Shown here: one piece after another, positions 55,487 through 64,000 of the stretch | How positions within the stretch are numbered: position 1 is the stretch's first letter | How the letters are laid out: the number at the start of each line of letters is the position of its first letter | DNA from: Actinomadura cremea | Lineage (GTDB): Bacteria > Actinomycetota > Actinomycetes > Streptosporangiales > Streptosporangiaceae | Length of the DNA stretch: 64,000 nt | Assembly (NCBI RefSeq): GCF_014648495.1 | Contig: NZ_BMRF01000003.1 | Location: forward strand, 496,001-560,000 | Reading direction: 5' to 3' | Notes under the pieces: generated by a model | The model's input: only the letters and a program-made list of their open reading frames with translations | Database searches by the model: none | Told to the model about the DNA's origin: nothing | Made by a program: the position numbers and the translations under genes

Positions 55487-56536
55487 TCAGCCGCGCATGC
55501 CCTGGGAGACCTCGATCCAGCGGCCGAGGAGATCGTTCGCGGCGCCCGAGTCGACCGCGCCGGCGGCCCGCTCGTACGCGGTGCGCAGGGCGCCGGTGAG
55601 CTCGTCGGCGGGCGGGGCGCCGTCGTAGGCCGTCATCAGCGCCGCGGCGTTCAGCAGCACCATGTCGCGGACCGGGCCGGTCTTCCCCGCGAACAGGTCG
55701 CGGGCGACCCGCCCGTTGAAGGCCGCGTCGGCGCCGCGCAGGTCGTCCGGCGCGGCGGGCGGGATGCCGAGGTCGGCCGGGTCGAACGCCGTCTCGGTCG
55801 CGGTGCCGTCGCGGACGACCCACACCGTCGAGGTGCCCGTGGTGGTCAGCTCGTCCAGTCCGTCGTCGCCGCGGAACACCAGGGACGAGCAGCCGCGCGC
55901 GGCGAACACGCCCGCGATGACGCCCGCCATCCGCGGGTGGAACACGCCGACGGCCTGCGCGGTGGGCCGCGCCGGGTTCGTCAGCGGGCCGAGGAAGTTG
56001 AACACCGTGGGGGTGCCGAGCTCGCTGCGCGTCCGTCCGGCGTACTTCAGCGCGGGGTGGAACCGGGGCGCGAAGCAGAACGTGATGCCGGTCTCGTCGA
56101 CGACCCGCGCGGTCGCCTCGGGGGACAGGTCGATGGCGACGCCGAGGTGCTCCAGCAGGTCGGCGGAGCCGCACGACGACGACGCGGCCCGGTTGCCGTG
56201 CTTGACCACCGTGACGCCCGCCGCCGCGGCGACCACCGCCGCCATCGTCGACACGTTCACGGTGTGGGCGCGGTCGCCGCCCGTCCCGACCAGGTCGGCG
56301 ATGGGGCCCGGTACGTGGATCGGCGTGGCGTTGTCCATCATGCCCTCGGCGAGCCCGGCGACCTCGGCGACCGTCTCGCCCTTGGCGCGCATCGCGACGG
56401 CGAAGCCCGCGATCTGCGCGTCGGTCGCCTCCCCGGCCATGATCGTGTTCATGGCCCAGGACGTCTCCTCGCTCGTCAGCGACTCGCCGTCGAGCAGCGC
56501 GTTGAGCAGTGCGGGCCAGGTCGTGCGCGCGTCCAT
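55487..56536 (-). CDS. trpD: Anthranilate phosphoribosyltransferase
   Basis: Second step of tryptophan synthesis: joins anthranilate to PRPP. 349 aa. Motifs: [16 protein letters not shown] (PRPP/anthranilate site), [16 protein letters not shown], and [12 protein letters not shown]. The N-terminal helix bundle [20 protein letters not shown] is typical. No other trp gene is adjacent. It lies back to back with the AsnC-type effector-domain gene, and its 5' end faces the receiver-like gene on the same strand. Confidence 0.95.
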   Translation of the reverse strand: MDARTTWPALLNALLDGESLTSEETSWAMNTIMAGEATDAQIAGFAVAMRAKGETVAEVAGLAEGMMDNATPIHVPGPIADLVGTGGDRAHTVNVSTMAAVVAAAAGVTVVKHGNRAASSSCGSADLLEHLGVAIDLSPEATARVVDETGITFCFAPRFHPALKYAGRTRSELGTPTVFNFLGPLTNPARPTAQAVGVFHPRMAGVIAGVFAARGCSSLVFRGDDGLDELTTTGTSTVWVVRDGTATETAFDPADLGIPPAAPDDLRGADAAFNGRVARDLFAGKTGPVRDMVLLNAAALMTAYDGAPPADELTGALRTAYERAAGAVDSGAANDLLGRWIEVSQGMRG

Positions 56537-56635
56537 GTCTCCCCAAGGGTGAGGTCGGTCACCGGGGACGCGGGGGCGGCCCGCCCGGCCGGGGTGTCGG
56601 GCCGGGCCTCCGCCCCGCCTCCCCGGCGAGCTGGT

Positions 56636-57034
56636 CTACAGGGCCGGAAGGCGGTTCTCGATGCGCCAGCGCAGCAGGTCGGCGAGCGCGTTCGCCAGGG
56701 CCATCGGGTCCAGCGGCAGGCTCACCACGGCGTCGGCGCGCGACCAGGTCGCGAGCCAGCCGTCGTCCCGCCGGGCGATGACGGCCAGCACCGGAGGGCA
56801 GTCGAAGACCTCGTCCTTGGCCTGGCGGCACACGCCGAGCCCGCCCGCGGGCTGCGCCTCGCCGTCCACGACGAGGACGTCGATGCCGCCCTCGTCGAGC
56901 CGCCGGACCACGGCGGGCTGCGTCGCGCACTCGACGAACTCGACCCGCGGCACGTCGGCGGCCGGTCGTCGCCCGATCGCCGTCCGGATCTGGGCGCGGG
57001 TGTTCGCGTCGTCGCTGTAGACGAGAACCTTCAT
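56636..57034 (-). CDS. Atypical receiver-domain (response-regulator-like) protein
   Basis: 132 aa receiver domain without an output domain. It begins [17 protein letters not shown] (acidic pocket DD) and has D57 in [15 protein letters not shown] as the possible phosphoacceptor. The conserved Lys before Pro is replaced by Leu ([15 protein letters not shown]), so classical phosphorylation signalling may be lost. ATG 57034 has GGAG 6 nt upstream; ATG 57058 is an alternative. It is divergent from ctaE, a placement I recall from Streptomyces. Confidence 0.82.
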   Translation of the reverse strand: MKVLVYSDDANTRAQIRTAIGRRPAADVPRVEFVECATQPAVVRRLDEGGIDVLVVDGEAQPAGGLGVCRQAKDEVFDCPPVLAVIARRDDGWLATWSRADAVVSLPLDPMALANALADLLRWRIENRLPAL

Positions 57035-57164
57035 CGGGCTCTCCGGGGCGGTGCTCATGTCGATGAAGGGTACCCGGTCCCGGGCGCGCGCACGAGATCC
57101 CGGGCCCGTTCCGGGCGGTCGAGCGGGCTTTCCGAACACGCCCGGGAACTCTAGGAGGGGGGTC

Positions 57165-57851
57165 ATGCGTCACTCACGGGATAGGGGCGCAATAATGCTG
57201 CCCGTGACAGCATCCGCGATAGAGACAACACCTCACGCACGGGCGAACCGTCCCAATCTGGTCAGCGTGGGGACGATCGTTTGGCTGTCGTCCGAGCTGA
57301 TGTTCTTCGCGGCGCTGTTCGCGATGTTCTTTACGATCCGCTCCGTGACGATCGGCCAGTCCGGGCAGGACGCCTGGCCGGGCGCCCACCTGAGCCTGCC
57401 GCTGGCGTCGATCAACACCACGGTCCTGGTGCTCTCCTCCGTGACCTGCCAGATGGGCGTGTTCAAGGCGGAGGCCGGGAAGGTCGGGCGCGACGGCAGC
57501 CTCCTGAACTTCCGGCGCTGGGGACTGCGCGAGTGGTACGTCCTCTCGTTCCTCATGGGCGCCTACTTCGTCGCCGGCCAGGCCTACGAGTACTACGAGC
57601 TCGTCGTGCACGAGGGGCTCACGCTCTCGTCCTCCGCCTACGGGTCGGTCTTCTACCTGACCACCGGCTTCCACGGGTTGCACGTCACCGGCGGCCTCAT
57701 CGCCTTCCTGTTCGTCCTCGGACGGACGTACGCGGCGAAGAGATGGACGCACGAGCAGGCCACCAGCGCGATCGTCGTGTCCTACTACTGGCACTTCGTC
57801 GACGTGGTGTGGATCGGCCTGTTCGCCGCGATCTACCTGCTCGACCTGTGA
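57165..57851 (+). CDS. ctaE: Cytochrome c oxidase subunit III
   Basis: Five-helix subunit III of the aa3 oxidase, 228 aa. Family features: [27 protein letters not shown]-like loop, [19 protein letters not shown] (the conserved FHGLHV) and [23 protein letters not shown] 57165 is chosen because AGGAGG lies 6 nt upstream; ATG 57195 and GTG 57204 are later in-frame options. It is separated from ctaCDF by 14 kb but adjacent to qcrCAB, as usual in actinobacteria. Confidence 0.95.
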   Translation: MRHSRDRGAIMLPVTASAIETTPHARANRPNLVSVGTIVWLSSELMFFAALFAMFFTIRSVTIGQSGQDAWPGAHLSLPLASINTTVLVLSSVTCQMGVFKAEAGKVGRDGSLLNFRRWGLREWYVLSFLMGAYFVAGQAYEYYELVVHEGLTLSSSAYGSVFYLTTGFHGLHVTGGLIAFLFVLGRTYAAKRWTHEQATSAIVVSYYWHFVDVVWIGLFAAIYLLDL

Positions 57852-57902
57852 CGACCTGACCCGATTGACCTACCAGACGACATGACCCGAACGGGGATTT
57901 CC

Positions 57903-58817
57903 GTGAAAAGGTTCACCGCATGGCGACGGCGCCCGTGGGCGGGCTACGCCGTCGTGCTGGCGGCCCTGGCGGCGATCGGCGTCATCTACGCCGGCTTCTC
58001 GCCGCAGACCGAGCGCGCCCAGGCGGCGGCGGGCAAGGCCCAGACCGCCGAGGACATCGAGCATGGCAAGCAGCTGTTCGACAAGAACTGCGCGAGCTGC
58101 CACGGGCTCAACGGTGAGGGCACCAAGGACGCCGAGGGCAACTGGATCGCTCCCAGCCTCATCGGGGTCGGCGCGGCCTCCGTCGACTTCCAGGTCAGCA
58201 CGGGCCGCATGCCCGCGATGAACCCTGGAGCGCAGGTCCCGCGCAAGGACCCGATCCCCGTGTTCGACACGGACATCGAGACGGACCACGAGGACCCGAA
58301 GGAGCGCGCGGAGGCCGAGAAGCAGAAGGCCGAGGCGGAGAACAACCTCCACGACCTGATCGCCTACGTCGACTCCCTGGGCGGTGGCCCGGCGATCCCG
58401 CCGGAGTCGGTGACCGACCCCGAGGACGGTGACGCCGCGCTCGGCGGGAAGCTGTTCCGCACCAACTGCGCCCAGTGCCACAACTTCACCGGTCAGGGCG
58501 GCGCCCTCACCGGCGGGAAGTACGCGCCGGAGCTCTCGAAGAGCGACGTCACCCCGACGCAGATCTACGAGGCCATGCTGACCGGCCCGCAGGCGATGCC
58601 GGTGTTCAACGACACCACGCTCACGCCGAAGGACAAGCAGGCCATCATCGCCTACCTGGTGGAAACCCGTCAGGAACCGAACCCCGGTGGCTGGGGCCTC
58701 GGCCGCATGGGCCCGGTGAGCGAGGGCCTGGCCGGCTGGCTGTTCGGCATCGGGTTCATGGTGCTGGCGGCCATGTGGATCACCGCGAAGAAGCCGAAGA
58801 AGCTGAAGAAGTCATGA
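57903..58817 (+). CDS. qcrC: Diheme cytochrome c subunit of bcc complex
   Basis: Membrane-anchored cytochrome cc, 304 aa, that passes electrons directly to the aa3 oxidase. An N-terminal helix (WAGYAVVLAALAAIGVIYAG) is followed by two heme domains with NCASCHGLNGEG and NCAQCHNFTGQG, Met ligands in GRMPAMNP and QAMPVFND, and a C-terminal anchor helix. The first heme domain has about 25 extra charged residues (DTDIETDHEDPKERAEAEKQ onward) compared with M. smegmatis from memory. GTG 57903 follows GGGGATTTCC; ATG 57882 is an alternative. The stop overlaps the qcrA start. Confidence 0.95.
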   Translation: MKRFTAWRRRPWAGYAVVLAALAAIGVIYAGFSPQTERAQAAAGKAQTAEDIEHGKQLFDKNCASCHGLNGEGTKDAEGNWIAPSLIGVGAASVDFQVSTGRMPAMNPGAQVPRKDPIPVFDTDIETDHEDPKERAEAEKQKAEAENNLHDLIAYVDSLGGGPAIPPESVTDPEDGDAALGGKLFRTNCAQCHNFTGQGGALTGGKYAPELSKSDVTPTQIYEAMLTGPQAMPVFNDTTLTPKDKQAIIAYLVETRQEPNPGGWGLGRMGPVSEGLAGWLFGIGFMVLAAMWITAKKPKKLKKS

Positions 58818-59929
58818 GCGACGACAACAAGGAGAACGCGGGCTCCAAGGGCCCGCGCGAGGAAGGCGGCCCGCGCGAACGCGTGATCGGCACGCCTTCC
58901 CCGGCGAAGGACAAGGCGCTCCTCGCCGAGGACGACATCTCCGCGCCCGCGGGCAGCGGGGAGCAGTTGGACGAGCAGTCCGCCAAGCGCGCCGAGCGGA
59001 CCGTCGCGCTGCTGTTCCTGCTCGCGTTCGCGGCGAGCGTCGCCTTCATCGCCTACTACATCGGCTGGAGCGGCCGCGACGGCGGGATGCACGGCATCCT
59101 GCGCGCCCAGGAGTCCAACCTCTGGCTGGGCGGCACGATGGCCGCCGCCTTCCTGCTGATGGCGGTCGGCGTCACCATCTGGATCCGCCGGCTGATGACC
59201 AGCAAGCCGATCACGCAGGAACGGCACGAGCTGGTCAGCGACGCGGAGACCCGCGCGGGCCTGACCAGGGACGTCCTGGAGGGCGCCGAGGACAGCGGCC
59301 TCACCAAGCGGCCGCTGCTGCGCCGCACGCTGCTGCTGGCCGCCGCCCCGCTGGGCCTGGCCCCGCTGGTGCTGCTGCGCGACCTCGGCCCGCTGCCGGA
59401 GAAGCGGCTGCGCCACACGCACTGGGCCGCCGCGGTCGAGAAGGCGAAGCAAGAGGGCAAGAAGGGCGTCCGCCTGGTGGTGGACGGCACCCACAAGCCG
59501 CTCCGCGTCAGCGACTTCTCGACTCCCGGCTCGATGATCACGGTGCTGCCGGAGGGCCTCGAGGAGGAGGTCCCCCATGACGACGTCCTCACCGAGATGG
59601 CCAAGGCCGTCACCATCCTGATCAACGTGCCGGAGGGCCAGTTCAAGCCCGCCGACGGCCGGGAGAACTGGCACGTCAACGGGATCGTCGCGTACTCGAA
59701 GGTCTGCACGCACGTCGGCTGCCCGGCGGCCCTGTACGAGCAGACCACGCACCACATCCTGTGCCCGTGCCACCAGTCGACCTTCGACGCGACGGACGCG
59801 GCCAAGGTGATCTTCGGCCCGGCGGCCCGGCCGCTGCCCCAGCTGCCGCTGGGCGTCGAGGACGGCTACATCATCGCGACGAGCGACTTCCCCGAGCCCA
59901 TCGGCCCGAGCTTCTGGGAGCGCGGATGA
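58814..59929 (+). CDS. qcrA: Rieske iron-sulfur subunit of bcc complex
   Basis: 371 aa. Three N-terminal helices (VALLFLLAFAASVAFIAYYI; LWLGGTMAAAFLLMAVGVTI; TLLLAAAPLGLAPLVLL), the actinobacterial layout, precede the Rieske domain with CTHVGCP and CPCHQSTFD binding the [2Fe-2S] cluster. The first 50 residues are hydrophilic and variable. ATG 58814 overlaps the qcrC stop (ATGA), and its own stop overlaps qcrB likewise, so the three are translationally coupled. Confidence 0.96.
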   Translation: MSDDNKENAGSKGPREEGGPRERVIGTPSPAKDKALLAEDDISAPAGSGEQLDEQSAKRAERTVALLFLLAFAASVAFIAYYIGWSGRDGGMHGILRAQESNLWLGGTMAAAFLLMAVGVTIWIRRLMTSKPITQERHELVSDAETRAGLTRDVLEGAEDSGLTKRPLLRRTLLLAAAPLGLAPLVLLRDLGPLPEKRLRHTHWAAAVEKAKQEGKKGVRLVVDGTHKPLRVSDFSTPGSMITVLPEGLEEEVPHDDVLTEMAKAVTILINVPEGQFKPADGRENWHVNGIVAYSKVCTHVGCPAALYEQTTHHILCPCHQSTFDATDAAKVIFGPAARPLPQLPLGVEDGYIIATSDFPEPIGPSFWERG

Positions 59930-61584
59930 GCGACACGACGGCTCCGAAGGCGATCGAGGGCTCGCTGGGCTTCATCGACGAGCGCCTCGGTTCCACGAGC
60001 TTCCTCAAGCGCAATGTCAAGAAGGTCTTCCCGGACCACTGGTCGTTCATGCTGGGCGAGATCGCGCTGTACTCGTTCATCATCCTGCTGCTGACCGGGA
60101 CCTTCCTGACGCTCTGGTTCAAGCCGAGCATGATCGAGGTCGTCTACGACGGCTCGTACGATCAGCTCAAGGGCGTCAAGATGTCCGAGGCGTACGCCTC
60201 GACGCTGCACATCAGCTTCGACGTCCGCGGCGGCCTGCTCATGCGGCAGATCCACCACTGGGCCGCGATCCTGTTCATGGCGTCGATCCTGGCGCACATG
60301 CTGCGGGTGTTCTTCACCGGCGCCTACCGCAAGCCGCGCGAGCTGAACTGGCTGATCGGCATCGGCATGTTCATCCTGGGCATGCTCGAGGGCCTGTTCG
60401 GCTACTCGCTGCCGGACGACCTGCTGTCCGGCACCGGCCTGCGCATCACGCAGGGCGTGCTCGAGGCGATCCCGGTGGTCGGCACCTACGGGTACATGTT
60501 CCTGTTCGGCGGCGAGTTCCCGGGCACGGACATCGTCCCGCGGATGTACATGCTGCACATCCTGCTGATCCCGGGCATCATCCTGGCGCTGGTGACGGCC
60601 CACATGATGATCATGTGGCATCAGAAGCACACCGCGATGCCGGTCAAGAACCAGACCGAGAAGCAGGTGTACGGCTACCCGTTCTACCCGGTCTTCATGG
60701 CCAAGACGGGCGCCTACTTCCTCTTCACGTTCGGTGTGCTGGCCCTGATGGGGGCGTTCTTCCAGATCAACCCCATCTGGCTGTTCGGGCCGTACGATCC
60801 CGGGGCGATCTCGGCCGGGTCGCAGCCCGACTGGTACATGGGCGTCCTGGAGGGCTCGCTGCGGCTCATGCCGGGGTGGGAGACCACCCTCTGGGGCCAC
60901 ACGGTCAGCTGGAACGTGCTGATCCCGGCGGCGGTGCCACTGGGCATCATCTTCGGCGGCGCGATGGCGTGGCCGTTCATCGAGCAGTGGGTGACCGGCG
61001 ACCGGCGTCAGCACCACGTGAACGACCGTCCGCGCAACGCCCCGGTCCGCACCGGGATCGGCATGGCGGCCGTCACCTTCTACGGGCTGATGTGGCTCGC
61101 CGGCGCGAACGACGTCATCGCGGAGAAGTTCCACGTCTCGCTGTTCGCCACGACGTGGTTCTTCCGGGTGACGATCTTCGTCGGACCGGTGCTCGCGTAC
61201 ATCATCACGAAGCGGATCTGCCTCGGCCTGCAGCGCAAGGACGCCGACACCCTCGGGCACGGCGTGGAGAGCGGCATCATCGTGATGTCGCCGGACGGCA
61301 AGTTCTCCGAGCGGCACGAGCCCGCCAAGGAGGAGGAGCGCATCAAGCTCCTCGCCAAGGAGACGGCCCGTCCCGTGGCCCCGACGAAGGACGCGCAGGG
61401 CATCCCGGCGCCGTCCTCCAAGGGCCCGCTCGGTCACCTGCGCGCACGGCTCAACCGGGCCTGGAACTTCGACGACATCCCCGTCGAGGAGCACGGCCAC
61501 GGGGAGCACGGCCACGAGGAGAACGGGCACGCGGAGATCGAGGGCGGCAGGGAGTCCGAGGAGTCCAAGGGGCTCCGCGGCTGA
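59926..61584 (+). CDS. qcrB: Cytochrome b subunit of bcc complex
   Basis: 552 aa. Eight or nine helices with heme b ligands in MRQIHHWAAILFMASILAHM and HILLIPGIILALVTAHMMIM, and the quinol-site region GSQPDWYMGVLEGSLRLMP (PDWY in place of PEWY). The long C-terminal extension typical of actinobacteria ends in a His/Glu-rich tail (EEHGHGEHGHEENGHAE). ATG 59926 overlaps the qcrA stop by 4 nt. Last gene of ctaE-qcrCAB. Confidence 0.97.
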   Translation: MSDTTAPKAIEGSLGFIDERLGSTSFLKRNVKKVFPDHWSFMLGEIALYSFIILLLTGTFLTLWFKPSMIEVVYDGSYDQLKGVKMSEAYASTLHISFDVRGGLLMRQIHHWAAILFMASILAHMLRVFFTGAYRKPRELNWLIGIGMFILGMLEGLFGYSLPDDLLSGTGLRITQGVLEAIPVVGTYGYMFLFGGEFPGTDIVPRMYMLHILLIPGIILALVTAHMMIMWHQKHTAMPVKNQTEKQVYGYPFYPVFMAKTGAYFLFTFGVLALMGAFFQINPIWLFGPYDPGAISAGSQPDWYMGVLEGSLRLMPGWETTLWGHTVSWNVLIPAAVPLGIIFGGAMAWPFIEQWVTGDRRQHHVNDRPRNAPVRTGIGMAAVTFYGLMWLAGANDVIAEKFHVSLFATTWFFRVTIFVGPVLAYIITKRICLGLQRKDADTLGHGVESGIIVMSPDGKFSERHEPAKEEERIKLLAKETARPVAPTKDAQGIPAPSSKGPLGHLRARLNRAWNFDDIPVEEHGHGEHGHEENGHAEIEGGRESEESKGLRG

Positions 61585-61603
61585 CCGCGGCATCGTCACG
61601 GCC

Positions 61604-61639
61604 GAGGGCCCGTCACCGGACGACCGGTGGCGGGCCCTC
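61604..61639 (+). terminator. Hairpin terminator after qcrB
   Basis: A 16-bp stem with one mismatch (61604-61619 with 61624-61639), 4-nt loop, no T-run, 19 nt past the qcrB stop. Confidence 0.8.
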
Positions 61640-61706
61640 CGCCGTTGCCGCGCACCGGTGTTCCCGATGACGTGAACGCCCCCGCCGCTCCCTATCCTTG
61701 GCGGCG

Positions 61707-62834
61707 ATGACCAAGACCCTCGTCGTGACCAATGACTTCCCGCCCCGTCCCGGCGGCATCCAGGCGTTCGTGCACGCCCTGGCGCTGCGGCGCCCGCCCG
61801 GCTCGGTGGTGGTGTACGCCCCCGCCTGGGAGGGCGCCGCGCGCTTCGACGCGCCGCAGCCGTTCCCCGTCGTCCGCCATCCGGGCTCGCTGATGCTGCC
61901 GGTGCCGGGCGTGCTGCGGCGGGCGACGGACGTGCTGCGCGCCGAGGGCTGCGATTCGGTGGTGTTCGGCGCCGCGGCCCCGCTCGGGCTGCTGGGCCCG
62001 GCGCTGCGGCGCGGCGGCGCGGGGAGGCTGGTCGGCCTCACGCACGGGCACGAGGCGGGATGGGCGGCGCTGCCCGTCGCGCGGACCCTGCTCGGCCGGA
62101 TCGGCGACGGGGTGGACGTCCTCACGTACCTGGGGGAGTACACGCGCTCCCGGATGGCGCGGGCGCTCAGCCCGGACGCGGCGGCGCGGATGGCGCGCCT
62201 GGCGCCGGGGGTGGACGAGAAGGCGTTCCGGGCGGGGGCGGGCGGCGCGGAAGTCCGCGACCGGTACGGCCTCGCCGACCGTCCCGTGGCGGTGTGCGTG
62301 TCGCGGCTGGTCCCGCGCAAGGGACAGGACGCGCTGATCCACGCGTGGCCGCGGGTGCTGCGGACGGTGCCGGACGCGGTGCTGCTGCTCGTGGGCGGCG
62401 GCCCGTACCGCGCCGACCTGGAGCGGCTGGCGGCGTCCGTCGGCGTGTCGCGGTCGGTGGTCTTCACCGGGAGCGTCCCGTGGGAGGAGCTGCCCGCCCA
62501 CTTCGACGCCGGGGACGTGTTCGCGATGCCCTGCCGCACCCGCCGCCGCGGCCTGGACGTCGAAGGGCTCGGCATCGTCTACCTGGAGGCGTCGGCGACC
62601 GGGCTGCCGGTCGTGGCGGGCGATTCGGGCGGCGCGCCCGACGCCGTCCTGGACGGGGAGACGGGCGTGGTGGTGCCGGGACGTTCGGTCGCGCGGGTCG
62701 CCGCCGCGGTGGCGGACCTGCTCGCCGACCCCGCCCGCGCCCGCGCGATGGGCGAGGCGGGCCGCGCGTGGGTCGAGCGGGAGTGGCGGTGGGAGATCCA
62801 GGCGGCGCGGCTGGACGCGCTGCTGGAGGGCTGA
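61707..62834 (+). CDS. pimB: GT4 mannosyltransferase, PimB-like
   Basis: GT-B fold glycosyltransferase, 375 aa. N-terminal KTLVVTNDFPPRPGGIQAFV (Gly-rich acceptor loop) and C-terminal VSRLVPRKGQDALI, FTGSVPWEELPAHFDAGDVF and EGLGIVYLEASATGLPVVAG (the GT4 EX7E-type motif). By sequence and by its place after qcrCAB it corresponds to Rv2188c, the alpha-mannosyltransferase adding the second mannose to phosphatidylinositol mannosides. ATG 61707 has TATCCT 8 nt upstream (leaderless); a TTG three codons earlier is unlikely. Confidence 0.88.
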   Translation: MTKTLVVTNDFPPRPGGIQAFVHALALRRPPGSVVVYAPAWEGAARFDAPQPFPVVRHPGSLMLPVPGVLRRATDVLRAEGCDSVVFGAAAPLGLLGPALRRGGAGRLVGLTHGHEAGWAALPVARTLLGRIGDGVDVLTYLGEYTRSRMARALSPDAAARMARLAPGVDEKAFRAGAGGAEVRDRYGLADRPVAVCVSRLVPRKGQDALIHAWPRVLRTVPDAVLLLVGGGPYRADLERLAASVGVSRSVVFTGSVPWEELPAHFDAGDVFAMPCRTRRRGLDVEGLGIVYLEASATGLPVVAGDSGGAPDAVLDGETGVVVPGRSVARVAAAVADLLADPARARAMGEAGRAWVEREWRWEIQAARLDALLEG

Positions 62835-62919
62835 CGGACCCGCCCGGGTCCGGAGGGGCCGGGAATTGGCGCCCCGGCGCTCGTACCGCGTCACGTCCCC
62901 GGGTGACAGGATGCGTTCT

Positions 62920-63726
62920 ATGGAGAACGCGCACGTCGAGGACGCATGGGTCCGGGTTCCGGGGGCTGCGGCCCGGTGGCTGGAGGAGCTCGACCCCGAG
63001 CACGGGTACAGCGGGTTCCAGCCGCCGCGCCGTCCCGACGCCGCATGGGTCCTGCACGCGATGTACGCGTGGGAGGAGGGGCTCGTCACCACGACGTACG
63101 ACGACCTCCACAAGTCGGTGGCGGCGGCCGGGCTGACCGGGCGCACGCGGCTGCCGGAGCCGGTGGGCGACGTCAGCGAGCTGCTGCAGGGCTCGATCGT
63201 GACCGGCACCGATCTCGGCCGCACCGGGCACCCGGGGGCGGGCTGGCGGCGGCTGCGGTGGCGGGAGCTGGCGCGCGGCTTCGGGGAGCCGGCCGTCCCG
63301 GAGGGGCGGCTGCCGGGCAACCGGTGCCTGCGGCAGGCGCATCCGGCGGGCAGCTGGTCGGCGGCGATCCGGCCGCCCGCGGAGGGCTGCCTGGACCGGG
63401 AGAGCTGGCAGCGGCTGATCGGGGTCCTGCTGCGGTGCGTCCCGTCGGGCGCCGACACCCGCTGCCTGGCGTACTACTGCCCGCTCGTGACGAACGAGTG
63501 GGAGGAGGACACGGTGCTCGTCGGGCGGCTCGGGGACGCGGGCGCGCTGTACGACCACCCGGCGATGCACAGCTGCCCGTCGAACCTGTGGCCGGAGGAC
63601 CGCTCCTGGATCGTGTACTGCGACTGGGACCTGTGGGGGACGAAGATCGTGGGACCGTCCGCGCTGGTCGACGCGGTGCTGGCCGATCCGGAGCTGGAGG
63701 GCGTCCGGCTCCCCTGGACGGGCTGA
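62920..63726 (+). CDS. Hypothetical protein, 268 aa
   Basis: Function not recognised. Soluble, Trp-rich protein: MENAHVEDAWVRVPGAAARW at the start, DAAWVLHAMYAWEEGLVTTT, and CPSNLWPEDRSWIVYCDWDL near the end, the last resembling domains of immunity or SMI1/DUF2716-like proteins with WxxD patterns; this is only an impression. Several Cys (seven) are present without an obvious metal motif. AGGATG 6 nt before the ATG suggests leaderless translation; ATG 62911 is an alternative. Confidence 0.65.
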   Translation: MENAHVEDAWVRVPGAAARWLEELDPEHGYSGFQPPRRPDAAWVLHAMYAWEEGLVTTTYDDLHKSVAAAGLTGRTRLPEPVGDVSELLQGSIVTGTDLGRTGHPGAGWRRLRWRELARGFGEPAVPEGRLPGNRCLRQAHPAGSWSAAIRPPAEGCLDRESWQRLIGVLLRCVPSGADTRCLAYYCPLVTNEWEEDTVLVGRLGDAGALYDHPAMHSCPSNLWPEDRSWIVYCDWDLWGTKIVGPSALVDAVLADPELEGVRLPWTG

Positions 63727-63778
63727 CGACGGGCCGGTCGCCGACGACCCGGTGATCCGGCCGCCGTAGGATCGCGGC

Positions 63779-64000
63779 ATGGACGTAGTGATCGCGGGCG
63801 GGCACGGACAGATCGCGTTGCGGCTGTCCCGGTTGCTCGCCGTACGGGGGGACACGGTCCGGGGGCTCATCCGCAACCCGGACCACGCGGACGACCTGCG
63901 GGAGGCCGGGGCGGAGCCGGTCGTGCTGGACCTGGAGTCGGCGACCGTGGACGAGGTCGCCGGCCGGCTCACCGGCGCGGACGCCGTCGTGTTCGCCGCC
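63779..64000 (+). CDS. NAD(P)-binding SDR-like protein, truncated by window end
   Basis: The first 74 codons of a Rossmann-fold protein: MDVVIAGGHGQIALRLSRLL (GxxGxxA nucleotide motif), then RGLIRNPDHADDLREAGAEP and GADAVVFAA. This is the atypical extended SDR / NAD(P)H-binding group (NmrA or YwnB-like). TAGGAT 6 nt before the ATG indicates leaderless translation. The rest lies beyond position 64000. Confidence 0.85.
   Translation, partial: MDVVIAGGHGQIALRLSRLLAVRGDTVRGLIRNPDHADDLREAGAEPVVLDLESATVDEVAGRLTGADAVVFAA

Noticed and set aside
1-64000. Search for IS elements, tRNA or rRNA genes and attachment sites
   Set aside because: No transposase-like protein, terminal inverted repeats with target duplications, or cloverleaf-forming sequence was recognised by eye; gene order is that of a conserved core region.

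Overview
The window is one contiguous stretch of very GC-rich (roughly 70 percent or more by eye), densely packed chromosome from an actinobacterium. Markers of the phylum are an F420-dependent oxidoreductase, a putative mycothiol-dependent isomerase, GlnR-type nitrogen control, a cytochrome bcc-aa3 supercomplex with a diheme QcrC, DUF3043 and DUF4191 proteins, a PimB-type mannosyltransferase and many apparently leaderless genes. From memory, the gene order largely matches the Mycobacterium tuberculosis Rv2188c to Rv2225 neighbourhood (pimB, ripC-like, uvrC-like exonuclease, trpD, ctaE-qcrCAB, ctaC, adoK, erpA, cobS, pepA, sucB, lipA, glnA1, glnE, glnA2, panB). The protein sequences and the extra spoIIE-type, terpene synthase and psp genes fit a filamentous genus of the Streptosporangiales (Actinomadura-like) better than a mycobacterium. 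The genus is an inference.

Layout. 1-5.9 kb: hypothetical gene, npdG, potassium channel, panB and a large PAS/GAF/SpoIIE/HATPase regulator. 6-11 kb: nadE, an MFS exporter divergent from an ArsR-type regulator, and a class I terpene synthase. 11-19 kb: nitrogen module glnA2-glnE, a PAP2 membrane protein, and glnA1 with a near-perfect GlnR operator. 19-27 kb: lipoate and 2-oxo acid dehydrogenase module (DUF4191, lipA, sucB, lpd) plus pepA. 27-29 kb: cobU-cobS. 29-35 kb: a DsbA-like membrane thiol protein, an aldo/keto reductase, DUF3043, the psp envelope-stress operon (pspA-pspAA-htpX-pspAB) and a maleylpyruvate-isomerase-like gene carrying a 9-bp tandem repeat. 35-41 kb: nadA, erpA, adoK, tusA-like and a cysteine desulfurase. 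40-43 kb: ctaC-ctaD-ctaF. 43-51 kb: a cell-wall and protease block (L,D-transpeptidase, M48 protease, HExxH protein, CHAP and NlpC/P60 hydrolases) with two c-di-AMP (ydaO/yuaA) riboswitches. 51-57 kb: NYN-domain protein, DEDDh/GIY-YIG nuclease, rhomboid protease, AsnC-type effector domain, trpD and an atypical receiver protein. 57-62 kb: ctaE-qcrCAB. 62-64 kb: pimB, an unknown protein and a truncated NAD(P)-binding protein.

How it works together. Most of the window is core metabolism: terminal respiration, nitrogen assimilation with adenylylation control, lipoylation and E2/E3 subunits, NAD, pantothenate and cobalamin synthesis, and Fe-S assembly. The cell-envelope block at 43-51 kb is where regulation looks richest. 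No mobile element, CRISPR array, rRNA or tRNA was seen.

The most interesting signals are regulatory or structural: two c-di-AMP aptamers in series in front of one CHAP hydrolase; an array of short hairpins with related TGGNN loops just upstream of them; one inverted-repeat operator shared by nadE and nadA; and an eight-residue insertion in the active-site flap of GlnA2. No wholly new multi-gene system stands out.
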